The notes beneath the pieces were generated by a model. That model was not told the origin of the DNA, searched no databases, and saw only the letters and a program-made list of their open reading frames with translations. The translations under genes and the position numbers were made by a program. Below are positions 1 to 6,354 of a stretch of DNA of 14,630 nucleotides, in pieces. Every line of letters starts with the position of its first letter. The first letter of the stretch is position 1. Source of the DNA: Lachnospiraceae bacterium (lineage in GTDB: Bacteria > Bacillota > Clostridia > Lachnospirales > Lachnospiraceae); the NCBI GenBank assembly GCA_016282215.1, contig JAEEKC010000029.1, positions 1-14,630 of the forward strand, written 5' to 3'.

Positions 1-2038
1 TATAGACAACGATTTCGAGCCTGATTACATAAACGTAAGAGGCAAGGGCGATACGATAAGAGAGATAAAAAAGGAAGCAAAGAATGCAAAAAAAGTGCTT
101 CTGGCAACTGACCCGGACCGTGAGGGAGAAGCGATCTCCTGGCATTTGGGGATAGCACTGAAATTAGAGGAACAGAATAAGCCTGTATACAGGATCACTT
201 TTAATGAGATCACGAAAAATGCGGTGAAGGAATCCCTGAAGAATGCACGCCAGATCGATATGTCGCTGGTAGATGCGCAGCAGGCAAGGCGCGGTCTTGA
301 CCGTCTGGTGGGATATCAGATCTCGCCGGTTCTCTGGGGAAAGATCAAGCGCGGACTTTCTGCAGGACGTGTGCAGTCAGTGGCCCTTCGCATGATCTGT
401 GACAGGGAAGATGAGATCGCGGCATTTACGCCGGAAGAATATTGGACGCTTGACGCTTTTCTGAAAGCAGGAAATGCAGGTCAGGTGTTGCCGGTACGCT
501 TTTATGCGGATAAAGACGGCAAGGCAGAGCTGAAGAGCGGCGATCAGACCGCAGCGATCGTGAAGGCCTGCGAGAAGGATCTGTTCGAGGTAACGGAATT
601 AAAGACGGGGGAGCGCATACGGAAAGCGCCGCTTCCGTTTACGACTTCCACTTTGCAGCAGGAAGCAAGTAAGGCACTGAATTTTTCCGCGCAAAAGACG
701 ATGCGTCTGGCACAGCAGTTATATGAAGGAGTTGAGATCAAGGGAAGCGGCACCGTTGCGCTGATAACGTATCTGCGTACGGATTCTACACGTATATCGG
801 CAGAGGCGCAGGCTGCGGCCAGGAATTTTATCACGAATAATTATGGTGCGCAGTATGTGGGAAATGCGGTATCTCAGGCAGGCGCTAATGGAAATGCGGC
901 AAATGGTGCTGGCGCCGGAGCGAGTGCAAAGAAGGTTCAGGATGCGCATGAGGCGATCAGACCGACGGATATTGAGCGTACACCCACGGATTTAAAGAAT
1001 GTTCTTCCGAGGGATCTGCTCAGGCTCTATCAGCTGATCTGGAAGCGTTTTACGGCTTCTCAGATGACGGCAGCTGTTTATGCGACGATCTCTGCGAAGT
1101 TTACAACAAAGAAAGAGGGCCATGTTTTTACGGCGGCAGATTCTGCACCGAAATTTGATGGCTTTATGAAGATTTATACAGAAGCCGAAGAACAGGAAGA
1201 CCATGATGAGGCGCTTCCTGTAGATGAAGGGAAGGGCGCCGGCGCAGCTAAGAAGTCTTCGGGAGCAAGCGGCGAGAATGGTTCGTCTTCCGGAAATGCG
1301 GCCCTTGACGAATTGCGCAAGAAGGCGAAGAAGACGGATATCGGTAAGTGTCTGCAAAAGCTGAAAAAGGGCGATGCATTCCCGGCAACCGGTTTTGACC
1401 AGGAACAGCATTTTACACAGCCCCCTGCACATTATACAGAGGCAAGTCTTGTTCGTGCGATGGAAGAAAAGGGGATCGGCAGGCCGAGTACCTATGCACC
1501 GACGATCTCGACCATTATGGGCAGACATTATATCACGAAGGAAAAGCGCAGTCTGTATGTGACGGAGCTCGGCGAGGCTGTCAACAAGCTGATGAAGGAG
1601 GCGTTCCCGTCTATCGTGGACGTGAACTTTACGGCGACCATGGAATCACTGCTTGATGCGGTTGAGACGGGAGATGTGGAATATAAGACTGTGATCAGGA
1701 ATTTTTATCCGGATCTGCATGAAGCGGTGGAAAAGGCTGAGAAGGAACTTGCTTCCGTGAAGATCGAGGATGAGGTTTCCGATGTTCAGTGTGAGAACTG
1801 CGGCAGGATGATGGTGATCAAGTACGGCCCCAGCGGGAAGTTCTTAGCGTGTCCCGGATTCCCTGAGTGCCGCAACACAAAGCCCTATTATGAGAAGATC
1901 GGGATTGCCTGTCCGAAGTGCGGCGCCGATATCGTAGCGAAGCGGACCAGAAAGGGCCGCAGGTATTACGGATGCATCAACAATCCGGAGTGTGACTACA
2001 TGGTATGGCAGATGCCGAAGAAATCGTCAGATAAGTAA
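1..2038 (+). CDS. topA: DNA topoisomerase I (type IA), 5' end outside the window
   Basis: Type IA topoisomerase that relaxes negatively supercoiled DNA through a 5'-phosphotyrosyl intermediate. The frame is open from base 2 with no stop, so the start lies upstream; the ATG at 95 is internal, inside the Toprim domain. Seen: the Toprim acidic motif DPDREGEAISWHL (DPDRE at 110-124), the catalytic tyrosine in TYLRTDSTR (Tyr codon 770-772), the QDAHEAIRPT motif, the QHFTQPPAHYTEASL and EKGIGRPSTYA motifs, and two C-terminal zinc ribbons (CENC...CPGFPEC from 1790; CPKC...CINNPEC from 1910). Two low-complexity Gly/Ala/Ser/Lys-rich stretches (about 862-930 and 1189-1395) interrupt otherwise conserved regions. 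It ends with TAA at 2036-2038. Identification is secure; only the N-terminal part is missing. Confidence 0.97.
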   Translation, partial: IDNDFEPDYINVRGKGDTIREIKKEAKNAKKVLLATDPDREGEAISWHLGIALKLEEQNKPVYRITFNEITKNAVKESLKNARQIDMSLVDAQQARRGLDRLVGYQISPVLWGKIKRGLSAGRVQSVALRMICDREDEIAAFTPEEYWTLDAFLKAGNAGQVLPVRFYADKDGKAELKSGDQTAAIVKACEKDLFEVTELKTGERIRKAPLPFTTSTLQQEASKALNFSAQKTMRLAQQLYEGVEIKGSGTVALITYLRTDSTRISAEAQAAARNFITNNYGAQYVGNAVSQAGANGNAANGAGAGASAKKVQDAHEAIRPTDIERTPTDLKNVLPRDLLRLYQLIWKRFTASQMTAAVYATISAKFTTKKEGHVFTAADSAPKFDGFMKIYTEAEEQEDHDEALPVDEGKGAGAAKKSSGASGENGSSSGNAALDELRKKAKKTDIGKCLQKLKKGDAFPATGFDQEQHFTQPPAHYTEASLVRAMEEKGIGRPSTYAPTISTIMGRHYITKEKRSLYVTELGEAVNKLMKEAFPSIVDVNFTATMESLLDAVETGDVEYKTVIRNFYPDLHEAVEKAEKELASVKIEDEVSDVQCENCGRMMVIKYGPSGKFLACPGFPECRNTKPYYEKIGIACPKCGADIVAKRTRKGRRYYGCINNPECDYMVWQMPKKSSDK

Positions 2039-2088
2039 TAAATAATAAAGGTTTCCTCCTGGGGACGCCGGCTGAACGATTTGTCATA

Positions 2089-2103
2089 AATTATCAGAAA
2101 ATT
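2089..2103 (+). promoter_or_regulatory. CodY box upstream of codY
   Basis: AATTATCAGAAAATT matches the published CodY consensus AATTTTCWGAAAATT at 14 of 15 positions; only position 5 differs. It ends 22 bp upstream of the codY -35 element. CodY boxes in known genes often carry several mismatches, so this is an unusually good site. It implies that CodY controls its own gene. The site is seen in the sequence; the regulation is inferred. Confidence 0.75.
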
Positions 2104-2119
2104 TTAACCGAATAAAATA

Positions 2120-2134
2120 AGTTGATTGAAAATT
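2120..2134 (+). promoter_or_regulatory. second, weaker CodY box over the -35
   Basis: AGTTGATTGAAAATT matches the CodY consensus at 11 of 15 positions, with an intact right half-site (GAAAATT). It covers the -35 hexamer of the codY promoter. Its start is 31 bp from the start of the stronger box, about three helical turns, so both would lie on the same DNA face. Occupancy here should block RNA polymerase. Confidence 0.45.
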
Positions 2135-2154
2135 CCCTGAAATAGTGTTATAAT
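2126..2154 (+). promoter_or_regulatory. sigma-A promoter of codY
   Basis: The -35 is TTGAAA (2126-2131), the spacer is 17 bp, and the -10 is a perfect TATAAT (2149-2154) preceded by an extended -10 TG (2146-2147). Transcription should start near 2161, giving a leader of about 110 nt. This is the best sigma-A promoter in the window. Confidence 0.8.
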
Positions 2155-2182
2155 CTCTTATGCACTGTTTGGGGAATTTTTT
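2129..2182 (+). terminator. possible topA terminator overlapping the codY promoter
   Basis: AAAATTCCC (2129-2137) pairs perfectly with GGGAATTTT (2172-2180). A nested AGTG/CACT pair (2144-2147 with 2163-2166) shortens the large loop. The 3' arm runs into six T residues (2177-2182). Transcripts starting at the codY promoter (about 2161) lack the 5' arm, so only topA read-through RNA could form it. The nested internal loop makes it less convincing than the codY terminator. Confidence 0.4.
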
Positions 2183-2269
2183 ATGTGACAAAAGAAGGTA
2201 TGTTTTGCGGGAGCCGGGGATACTTCGCAATTCAGCAATGACAGAGCCGAATGGCAGGGGGCTTAAACT

Positions 2270-3058
2270 ATGAGTAGTATACAGCTTTTGGATAAAACGC
2301 GGAAGATTGGCAGGCTTTTACACAACAATAATTCTTCGAAAGTAGTCTTTAATGATATCTGTGATGTTCTCGGCGACATTCTGCGGTCGAACGTTCTTGT
2401 GATCAGTAAAAAGGGGAAGGTTCTCGGGATCGGATCACGTCCGTCCATTCCGATGCTGAATACTCTGATCGAAAACAGGGTGGGGACTTTTGTTGACCCG
2501 AATCTGACGGATCGTTTCTTAAGCGTCCTTTCCACGAAGGAGAATGTGAATCTGGTCACGCTCGGATTTGAAGTGCAAAGCGATATGCATTATAAGGCGC
2601 TGATCTCACCTATTGAGATCGCGGGTGAGCGGCTGGGAACGTTGTTTATTTACAAGCTTCGGGATGAGTATGAGATCGATGATATCATTCTGTGCGAGTA
2701 CGGCACAACGGTAGTCGGTCTTGAGATGTTGCGCAGTGTTCACGAGGAGAGTGCGGATGAGATGCGCGGCAGGGCAGTGGTGCGCTCAGCGATCAGTACG
2801 TTATCCCAGTCGGAGCTGGAGGCGATCTATAATATCTTTAAGCAGCTCGGTGGCGCGAGCGAGGGGATCCTTGTGGCTTCGAAGATCGCGGATTCCATTG
2901 GGATCACAAGGTCTGTGATCGTAAACGCACTGCGGAAGTTTGAAAGTGCCGGTGTGATCGAGTCGCGCTCCTCCGGCATGAAGGGCACTTTTATTAAGAT
3001 TTCCAATGAGTATGTCTATGAGGAGCTGGATGAGAGCCGGAAGCAGAAGAAGGGATGA
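2270..3058 (+). CDS. codY: GTP- and branched-chain amino acid-sensing global regulator CodY
   Basis: Cytoplasmic DNA-binding protein that represses or activates nutrient, virulence and motility genes when GTP and branched-chain amino acids are abundant. The 262-residue product is close to the usual CodY length of about 260. Seen: the N-terminal GAF-like sensor domain (about residues 1-155), a linker helix, and a C-terminal winged helix with the highly conserved ASKIADSIGITRSVIVNALR (203-222) and SAGVIESRS (227-235). The start ATG at 2270 has CAGGGGG eight bases upstream. It has its own promoter with CodY boxes upstream and a Rho-independent terminator downstream, so it is monocistronic apart from read-through. 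In Bacillus subtilis codY also lies directly upstream of flgB, and CodY represses the fla/che operon there; the same adjacency here suggests a similar link. Confidence 0.97.
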   Translation: MSSIQLLDKTRKIGRLLHNNNSSKVVFNDICDVLGDILRSNVLVISKKGKVLGIGSRPSIPMLNTLIENRVGTFVDPNLTDRFLSVLSTKENVNLVTLGFEVQSDMHYKALISPIEIAGERLGTLFIYKLRDEYEIDDIILCEYGTTVVGLEMLRSVHEESADEMRGRAVVRSAISTLSQSELEAIYNIFKQLGGASEGILVASKIADSIGITRSVIVNALRKFESAGVIESRSSGMKGTFIKISNEYVYEELDESRKQKKG

Positions 3059-3083
3059 GATAGAATAAAGTGCGGGATGCGTA

Positions 3084-3111
3084 TAAGGAATCTGTCTGCA
3101 TGATCCGATAG
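3084..3111 (+). promoter_or_regulatory. sigma-28 (SigD/FliA)-like promoter between codY and flgB
   Basis: TAAG (3084-3087), 16 bp, then TCCGATAG (3104-3111), compared with the SigD/FliA pattern TAAA-N15-GCCGATAA. The spacer is one base longer than the B. subtilis form. The promoter before fliK has the same 16-bp spacing and shares ATCCGATAnnATAAGTA with this one, which strongly supports a common motif. The start would be near 3118, so transcription runs into the terminator about 100 bases on. Confidence 0.6.
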
Positions 3112-3117
3112 TATAAG

Positions 3118-3217
3118 TAGAGACGTTGCCGGCATGATTCGGGCCGGCGTCGGAATAGTGGGAAACGGATATCCCGATGGACAAAAGGATTTGTGAGAAA
3201 TTGCGAGTCCTTTTTTT
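3118..3217 (+). ncRNA. candidate sigma-28-dependent small RNA or attenuated leader
   Basis: This is the segment between the sigma-28-like promoter and the Rho-independent terminator, about 100 nt. Seen: a strong hairpin with GCCGGC arms (3128-3133 and 3143-3148) extended by GAC/GTC with a 3-nt bulge; a second hairpin with GGGA/TCCC arms (3160-3163 and 3172-3175) that exposes GGA in the loop AACGGATA; and the terminator hairpin. Five GGA triplets fall in 38 nt (3152, 3161, 3167, 3179, 3187). I see no convincing reading frame. It could be a free sRNA, perhaps binding CsrA, or a leader whose read-through feeds flgB. No RNA family is recognised. Confidence 0.4.
3183..3217 (+). terminator. Rho-independent terminator downstream of codY
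   Basis: AAAAGGATTTGT (3183-3194) pairs with GCGAGTCCTTTT (3203-3214) as a 12-bp stem with G-U pairs and an 8-nt loop, followed by further T residues to 3217. It should end codY transcripts and those from the sigma-28-like promoter at 3084, separating both from the flagellar operon. Confidence 0.8.
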
Positions 3218-3224
3218 GTTGTTC

Positions 3225-3238
3225 CACTATATATAGTG
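3225..3238 (+). repeat. perfect palindrome upstream of the flgB promoter
   Basis: CACTATATATAGTG is a perfect 14-bp palindrome followed by six T residues (3239-3244). A second inverted repeat, GTTTTTT-GT-AAAAAAAC, overlaps its edge (from 3238 to about 3254). It could be an operator, a weak second terminator, or an AT-rich upstream promoter element. The sequence does not decide between these. Confidence 0.4.
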
Positions 3239-3255
3239 TTTTTTGTAAAAAAACC

Positions 3256-3283
3256 TTGTGTTTTTGGTAATTTGCATTATAAT
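3256..3283 (+). promoter_or_regulatory. sigma-A-like promoter of the flagellar operon
   Basis: The -10 is a perfect TATAAT (3278-3283); a poor -35 TTGTGT (3256-3261) lies 16 bp upstream, preceded by A/T tracts that could act as an UP element. It is placed after the codY terminator and gives a leader of about 60 nt to flgB. In that leader CGCTCT (3313-3318) pairs with AGAGCG (3333-3338), touching the Shine-Dalgarno GAGGAG (3338-3343). The weak -35 suggests that an activator may help. Confidence 0.6.
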
Positions 3284-3349
3284 AGAGTGGTGAGGTGTTA
3301 TGTAACCTAATACGCTCTGGAAAATGCGAAAGAGAGCGAGGAGTGGGAT

Positions 3350-3739
3350 ATGTTAAACTCAAATGTTTATGATTATGTAAAGGTGCTCGACAAGGCTGCG
3401 GATGCTTCCTGGCTTCGCAACGAGGCGATCGCCAATAATATTGCAAATGTGGACACCCCGGGATATAAGCGGATCGATGTGAATTTCGAGGATGTCTTAG
3501 AGCGTGAGATGCGGGACGCGCGGTATGTGACGGTGGACCAGAAGGTGAATCGTCTGATGACGTCCAGGCTGGAAGTCGGTACCTACGTGGATCATGGCGA
3601 TTTTTCTTACCGCATGGACGAGAATAATGTAGATATCGATACGGAGAATACGGAACTTGCCAGCAATCAGCTGAAGTACAATGCGCTGATCCAGAGCGTG
3701 AATCAGGAGTTTTCAAGGCTGCAGATGGTGATGAAGTAA
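3350..3739 (+). CDS. flgB: flagellar basal-body proximal rod protein FlgB
   Basis: A structural subunit of the proximal rod, exported through the flagellar type III apparatus to link the MS ring to the distal rod. The 129-residue length is usual for FlgB. Seen: the N-terminal rod-family motif NNIANVDTPGYKR (about residues 28-40) and a C-terminal amphipathic helix ending in NQEFSRLQMVMK, as in other rod and hook proteins. There is no cleaved signal peptide, as expected for type III export. The ATG at 3350 has GAGGAG six bases upstream. It is the first gene of the flagellar operon. The 95-bp spacer to flgC carries a strong hairpin. Confidence 0.96.
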   Translation: MLNSNVYDYVKVLDKAADASWLRNEAIANNIANVDTPGYKRIDVNFEDVLEREMRDARYVTVDQKVNRLMTSRLEVGTYVDHGDFSYRMDENNVDIDTENTELASNQLKYNALIQSVNQEFSRLQMVMK

Positions 3740-3764
3740 TGCTTAGCGGATTGCGAATGTTTTA

Positions 3765-3800
3765 GAATTGCGAGAGCTGCTGTAAGCAGCGGAGCAATTC
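3765..3800 (+). other. intergenic mRNA hairpin between flgB and flgC
   Basis: GAATTGC (3765-3771) pairs with GCAATTC (3794-3800), and inside it GCTGCT (3776-3781) pairs with AGCAGC (3785-3790), leaving a 4x3 internal loop and a 3-nt apical loop. No T tract follows, so it is not an intrinsic terminator. It may protect or process the mRNA and so set the FlgB:FlgC ratio. Confidence 0.55.
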
Positions 3801-3834
3801 GTATCATTGGTTTGAAGAGATAAGGAGAAAACAT

Positions 3835-4281
3835 ATGGGTTTATTCAGTTCATTTGATATCAATGCCTCAGGTTTGACGGCACAGCGTTATCGCATGGAT
3901 GTGGTTTCCGAGAATATCGCCAATGTGGATACGACCAGGACGGCGGACGGAACGCCGTATCGGCGTAAGATTGTGACTTTTGAAGAAAAGGGCACGGGAG
4001 CACATTTCGCGGATGCTTTTTCCAAGGCGACCGGTTCATATCGTGGGAAGGGCGTGCGCGTGATCGGGACTTTCGAAGATCAGGAAACGGATATGAAGAA
4101 GGCATATGATCCGGCACATCCGGATGCAGATGAGAATGGTTATGTGACTTATCCGAATGTGGATGTCATGACGGAGATGACGAACCTGATCTCGGCCAGC
4201 CGTTCCTATGAAGCGAATGCGACGGCTTTCCAGGCCAGCAAGAGTATGGCGAGCAAAGGGTTAGAAATGGCCGGTGGTTGA
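3835..4281 (+). CDS. flgC: flagellar basal-body proximal rod protein FlgC
   Basis: A second proximal rod subunit, assembled with FlgB and FlgF and exported by the flagellar type III system. The 148 residues match the family length. Seen: the N-terminal rod motif SGLTAQRYRMDVVSENIANV (about residues 12-31), typical of FlgC where FlgB/FlgE have NNIANV, followed by a TADGTPYRRK segment. The C-terminal MTEMTNLISASRSYEANATA (about 115-134) is the FlgC form of the Flg_bbr_C helix. The ATG at 3835 has AAGGAG seven bases upstream. The TGA stop lies six bases before a two-hairpin repeat. Confidence 0.96.
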   Translation: MGLFSSFDINASGLTAQRYRMDVVSENIANVDTTRTADGTPYRRKIVTFEEKGTGAHFADAFSKATGSYRGKGVRVIGTFEDQETDMKKAYDPAHPDADENGYVTYPNVDVMTEMTNLISASRSYEANATAFQASKSMASKGLEMAGG

Positions 4282-4286
4282 GTTTG

Positions 4287-4332
4287 ACCCCTCATCCGGC
4301 GCTACGCGCCACCTTCCCCCCAGGGGGAAGGC
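4287..4332 (+). repeat. two-hairpin intergenic repeat, copy 1 (forward)
   Basis: The element begins ACCCCTCATCC, then hairpin A (GGCGC-TAC-GCGCC, 4298-4310) and hairpin B (CCTTCCCCC-CA-GGGGGAAGG, 4312-4331). An inverted copy lies at 8424-8470. The pattern (CCCTCATCC, short variable hairpin, CTTCCCCC/GGGGGAAG) resembles repeats I recall as abundant between genes in Clostridia; I know no standard name. No T tract follows, so it is unlikely to terminate the operon. Confidence 0.75.
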
Positions 4333-4381
4333 AAGTAATTGCTAAATGGTAGTCTTGATGAAAATGATTCGGGAGTAAGTT

Positions 4382-4711
4382 ATGGCGATTGATAATCTGT
4401 ATCATGTAAACAGCGGTGTGATCTACAATCAGATGCGCACGGACCAGATGCGCGGGCAGATCGCAAGTGACGATAAGAATACGGATGCGTTTGCGTCTGT
4501 ATTTGATGCTGCACTCAAGAGTATCAATCAGACCAACGCTTATGTTTCTGATGCGGAAAATGAGGAAATCCGGCTCGCACTCGGCGAAACCGAATCCACC
4601 CATGACCTGACCATCGCCCTGCAGAAAGCATCGACTGCGCTGCAGTACACCGTAGCAGTGAGAGATAAGTTCTTAGAATCATATCGTACTCTCATGAACA
4701 TGCAGATATAA
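4382..4711 (+). CDS. fliE: flagellar hook-basal body complex protein FliE
   Basis: An adaptor at the junction of the MS ring and rod; it is the first exported subunit and is needed to open the export gate. The 109 residues fit the family. Seen: a variable N-terminus, then the conserved C-terminal half with FDAALKSINQTNAYVSDAEN (about residues 41-60), THDLTIALQKASTALQYTVAVR (split around residue 75-90) and the ending ESYRTLMNMQI. The ATG at 4382 has GGGAG six bases upstream. The spacer from flgC (100 bp) contains the two-hairpin repeat copy 1. fliF follows after 12 bases. Confidence 0.95.
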   Translation: MAIDNLYHVNSGVIYNQMRTDQMRGQIASDDKNTDAFASVFDAALKSINQTNAYVSDAENEEIRLALGETESTHDLTIALQKASTALQYTVAVRDKFLESYRTLMNMQI

Positions 4712-4723
4712 TAAGGAGCACTT

Positions 4724-6328
4724 ATGGCGGATCGTTTACGTGCCTTATGGCAGCGGATCGTGGAGTGGTGGAATAAGTTCACTCCCAAGCAAAAAACCAT
4801 TATCGTATCAAGCGCAGCGGCGGCCGTTCTGGCCATCGCCATTTTGACGTATGCCCTGACGAGACCTGATTATGTGGTGATCGCAAGGTGTGAGAATGCG
4901 AAGGAATCCTCGGCGATCACGACGCTGCTTGACGGTGAATCCATCCAATATACAACATCGGATGATGCATTGACGATCTCTGTTTTGAAAAAAGATGAGT
5001 CCAAAGTCAACCTGTTGCTCGGCGCCAATGATATCCCGACAGTGGGGTATTCCATTTCCGATGTGACGGACGGCGGTTTTTCCACGACGGAGTCAGATAA
5101 GCAGAAGCGGTATGTATATTATAAAGAGAATAAGCTCGAGCAGGATCTTCTGGCAAACGAGCTGATCAAGGAAGCGCATGTGACGCTGACGGTTCCTGAG
5201 GATGACGGAACGCTGATCTCGCAAAAGGCTTCTTCATCTGCATCCGTTGTCCTGGATCTTGAGGGCGAGATGAATTCCGACCAGGCTTCTGCGCTGGCAC
5301 ATTTTATCGCAACGGCTCTCGGAAATGATACGACGGACAATATCACGATCATCGATACAGTGGGCAACCTGCTGTTTTCCGGTGAGATCATGAGCGGCAA
5401 CGGCGGCGTTGGCGGTACGAGTACGCAGCTGGCAGCCAAAACGCAGGCAGAGCAGCTTGTGAAAAATGAGGTCCGCGGTGTTTTGCTCGGGACGAATCTT
5501 TATGATTCGATTGAAGTAGCGACAAATCTGGAACTTGATTTTTCATCCTATGAAAGAACAAGGCATGATTATTCTTCGCCGGAGGGTTCCACCCAGGGAC
5601 TTCTGGCGAGTGAGGACATTTACAATTCGGAATCCCAGGGTTCGACCGGCGGTGTGCCGGGGACGGATTCCAACGGTGAAAACGGATCGACTTATGTGAT
5701 TGAAAACGCAAATGATTCCAGCCAGACGGTTACGGAGGAATCGCGGAAATATCTGCCGAATGAATTTGTGGAAAAGCAGACGGTTCCGGCGGGACTGATC
5801 AAGTATGATTCATCTTCCATTTCGGTGACGGCCAAGAAGCTTCATCCGGTCCGCCAGGAAGATGTGGAAGCGCAGGGACTTCTGGTTGACATGAGCTGGG
5901 ATGAGTATAAGGCGGCAAATGGTGAGCAGACAAAACTGACGGTGGACGATGACTTGTACAGTGTTGTACATACCGCGACCGGGATCGCACAGGAGAATAT
6001 CACTATCGTTGCTTATGAAGTGCCGGTTTTCATTGATAAGGAAGGCAGCAAGATTAAGGTGGCGGATATCATTCAGATCCTGTTGATCGTTCTGATCCTC
6101 GGTATCCTGGCCTTCGTAGTGTTCCGTTCGATGCGTACGCAGAAGGAGGAAGAGCCCGAGGAAGAGCTTTCCGTGGAAACGCTTTTGCAGTCAACGCCGC
6201 AGGAGGAACTTGAGGATCTTGAGCTTGAGGGTAAATCCGAGGAGCGTAAGCTGATCGAGAAGTTTGTGGATGAGAATCCGGAGGCGGTTGCGAATCTGCT
6301 GAGGAACTGGCTCGAGGAAGAGTGGTAG
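4724..6328 (+). CDS. fliF: flagellar MS-ring protein FliF
   Basis: An inner-membrane protein that forms the MS ring, the platform for rotor, export gate and rod. The 534 residues agree with the family. Seen: a cytoplasmic N-terminus, a first membrane helix (about residues 26-46, IIVSSAAAAVLAIAILTYAL), the ring-building YscJ/FliF domain starting with YVVIARCENAKESSAI, a Ser/Gly/Asn-rich periplasmic loop (about 280-335), a second membrane helix (about 449-468, IIQILLIVLILGILAFVVF), and a cytoplasmic acidic tail. The last 28 residues (from ERKLIEKFV to the final Trp) form the FliG-binding segment, in line with the gene order. The ATG at 4724 has AAGGAG five bases upstream. Confidence 0.97.
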   Translation: MADRLRALWQRIVEWWNKFTPKQKTIIVSSAAAAVLAIAILTYALTRPDYVVIARCENAKESSAITTLLDGESIQYTTSDDALTISVLKKDESKVNLLLGANDIPTVGYSISDVTDGGFSTTESDKQKRYVYYKENKLEQDLLANELIKEAHVTLTVPEDDGTLISQKASSSASVVLDLEGEMNSDQASALAHFIATALGNDTTDNITIIDTVGNLLFSGEIMSGNGGVGGTSTQLAAKTQAEQLVKNEVRGVLLGTNLYDSIEVATNLELDFSSYERTRHDYSSPEGSTQGLLASEDIYNSESQGSTGGVPGTDSNGENGSTYVIENANDSSQTVTEESRKYLPNEFVEKQTVPAGLIKYDSSSISVTAKKLHPVRQEDVEAQGLLVDMSWDEYKAANGEQTKLTVDDDLYSVVHTATGIAQENITIVAYEVPVFIDKEGSKIKVADIIQILLIVLILGILAFVVFRSMRTQKEEEPEEELSVETLLQSTPQEELEDLELEGKSEERKLIEKFVDENPEAVANLLRNWLEEEW

Positions 6329-6354
6329 AAGAGGTAGTGTAGGAGGGAATAGAT

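Noticed and set aside
3134..3143. ATGATTCGGG shared by the small RNA and the fliE ribosome site (4364-4373)
   Set aside because: Same-sense identity does not allow pairing, and a 10-base match is expected by chance in a window of this size.
3111..3182. Known riboswitch before the codY terminator (CCGATGG resembles the end of GEMM)
   Set aside because: Only a short string matches; the rest of the consensus is absent.
3134..3196. 20-codon frame within the candidate small RNA
   Set aside because: No ribosome site precedes it, it overlaps the strong hairpins, its stop lies in the terminator, and it has no run of regulatory codons as a leader peptide would.
3238..3254. CodY box at the flgB promoter in the T/A inverted repeat
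   Set aside because: Best match is about 9 of 15, no better than expected in such A/T tracts.
2994..3716. 240-codon minus-strand frame across codY-flgB
   Set aside because: It overlaps flgB and the regulatory spacer; the product is rich in Pro, His, Ser and Arg as typical of antisense frames.
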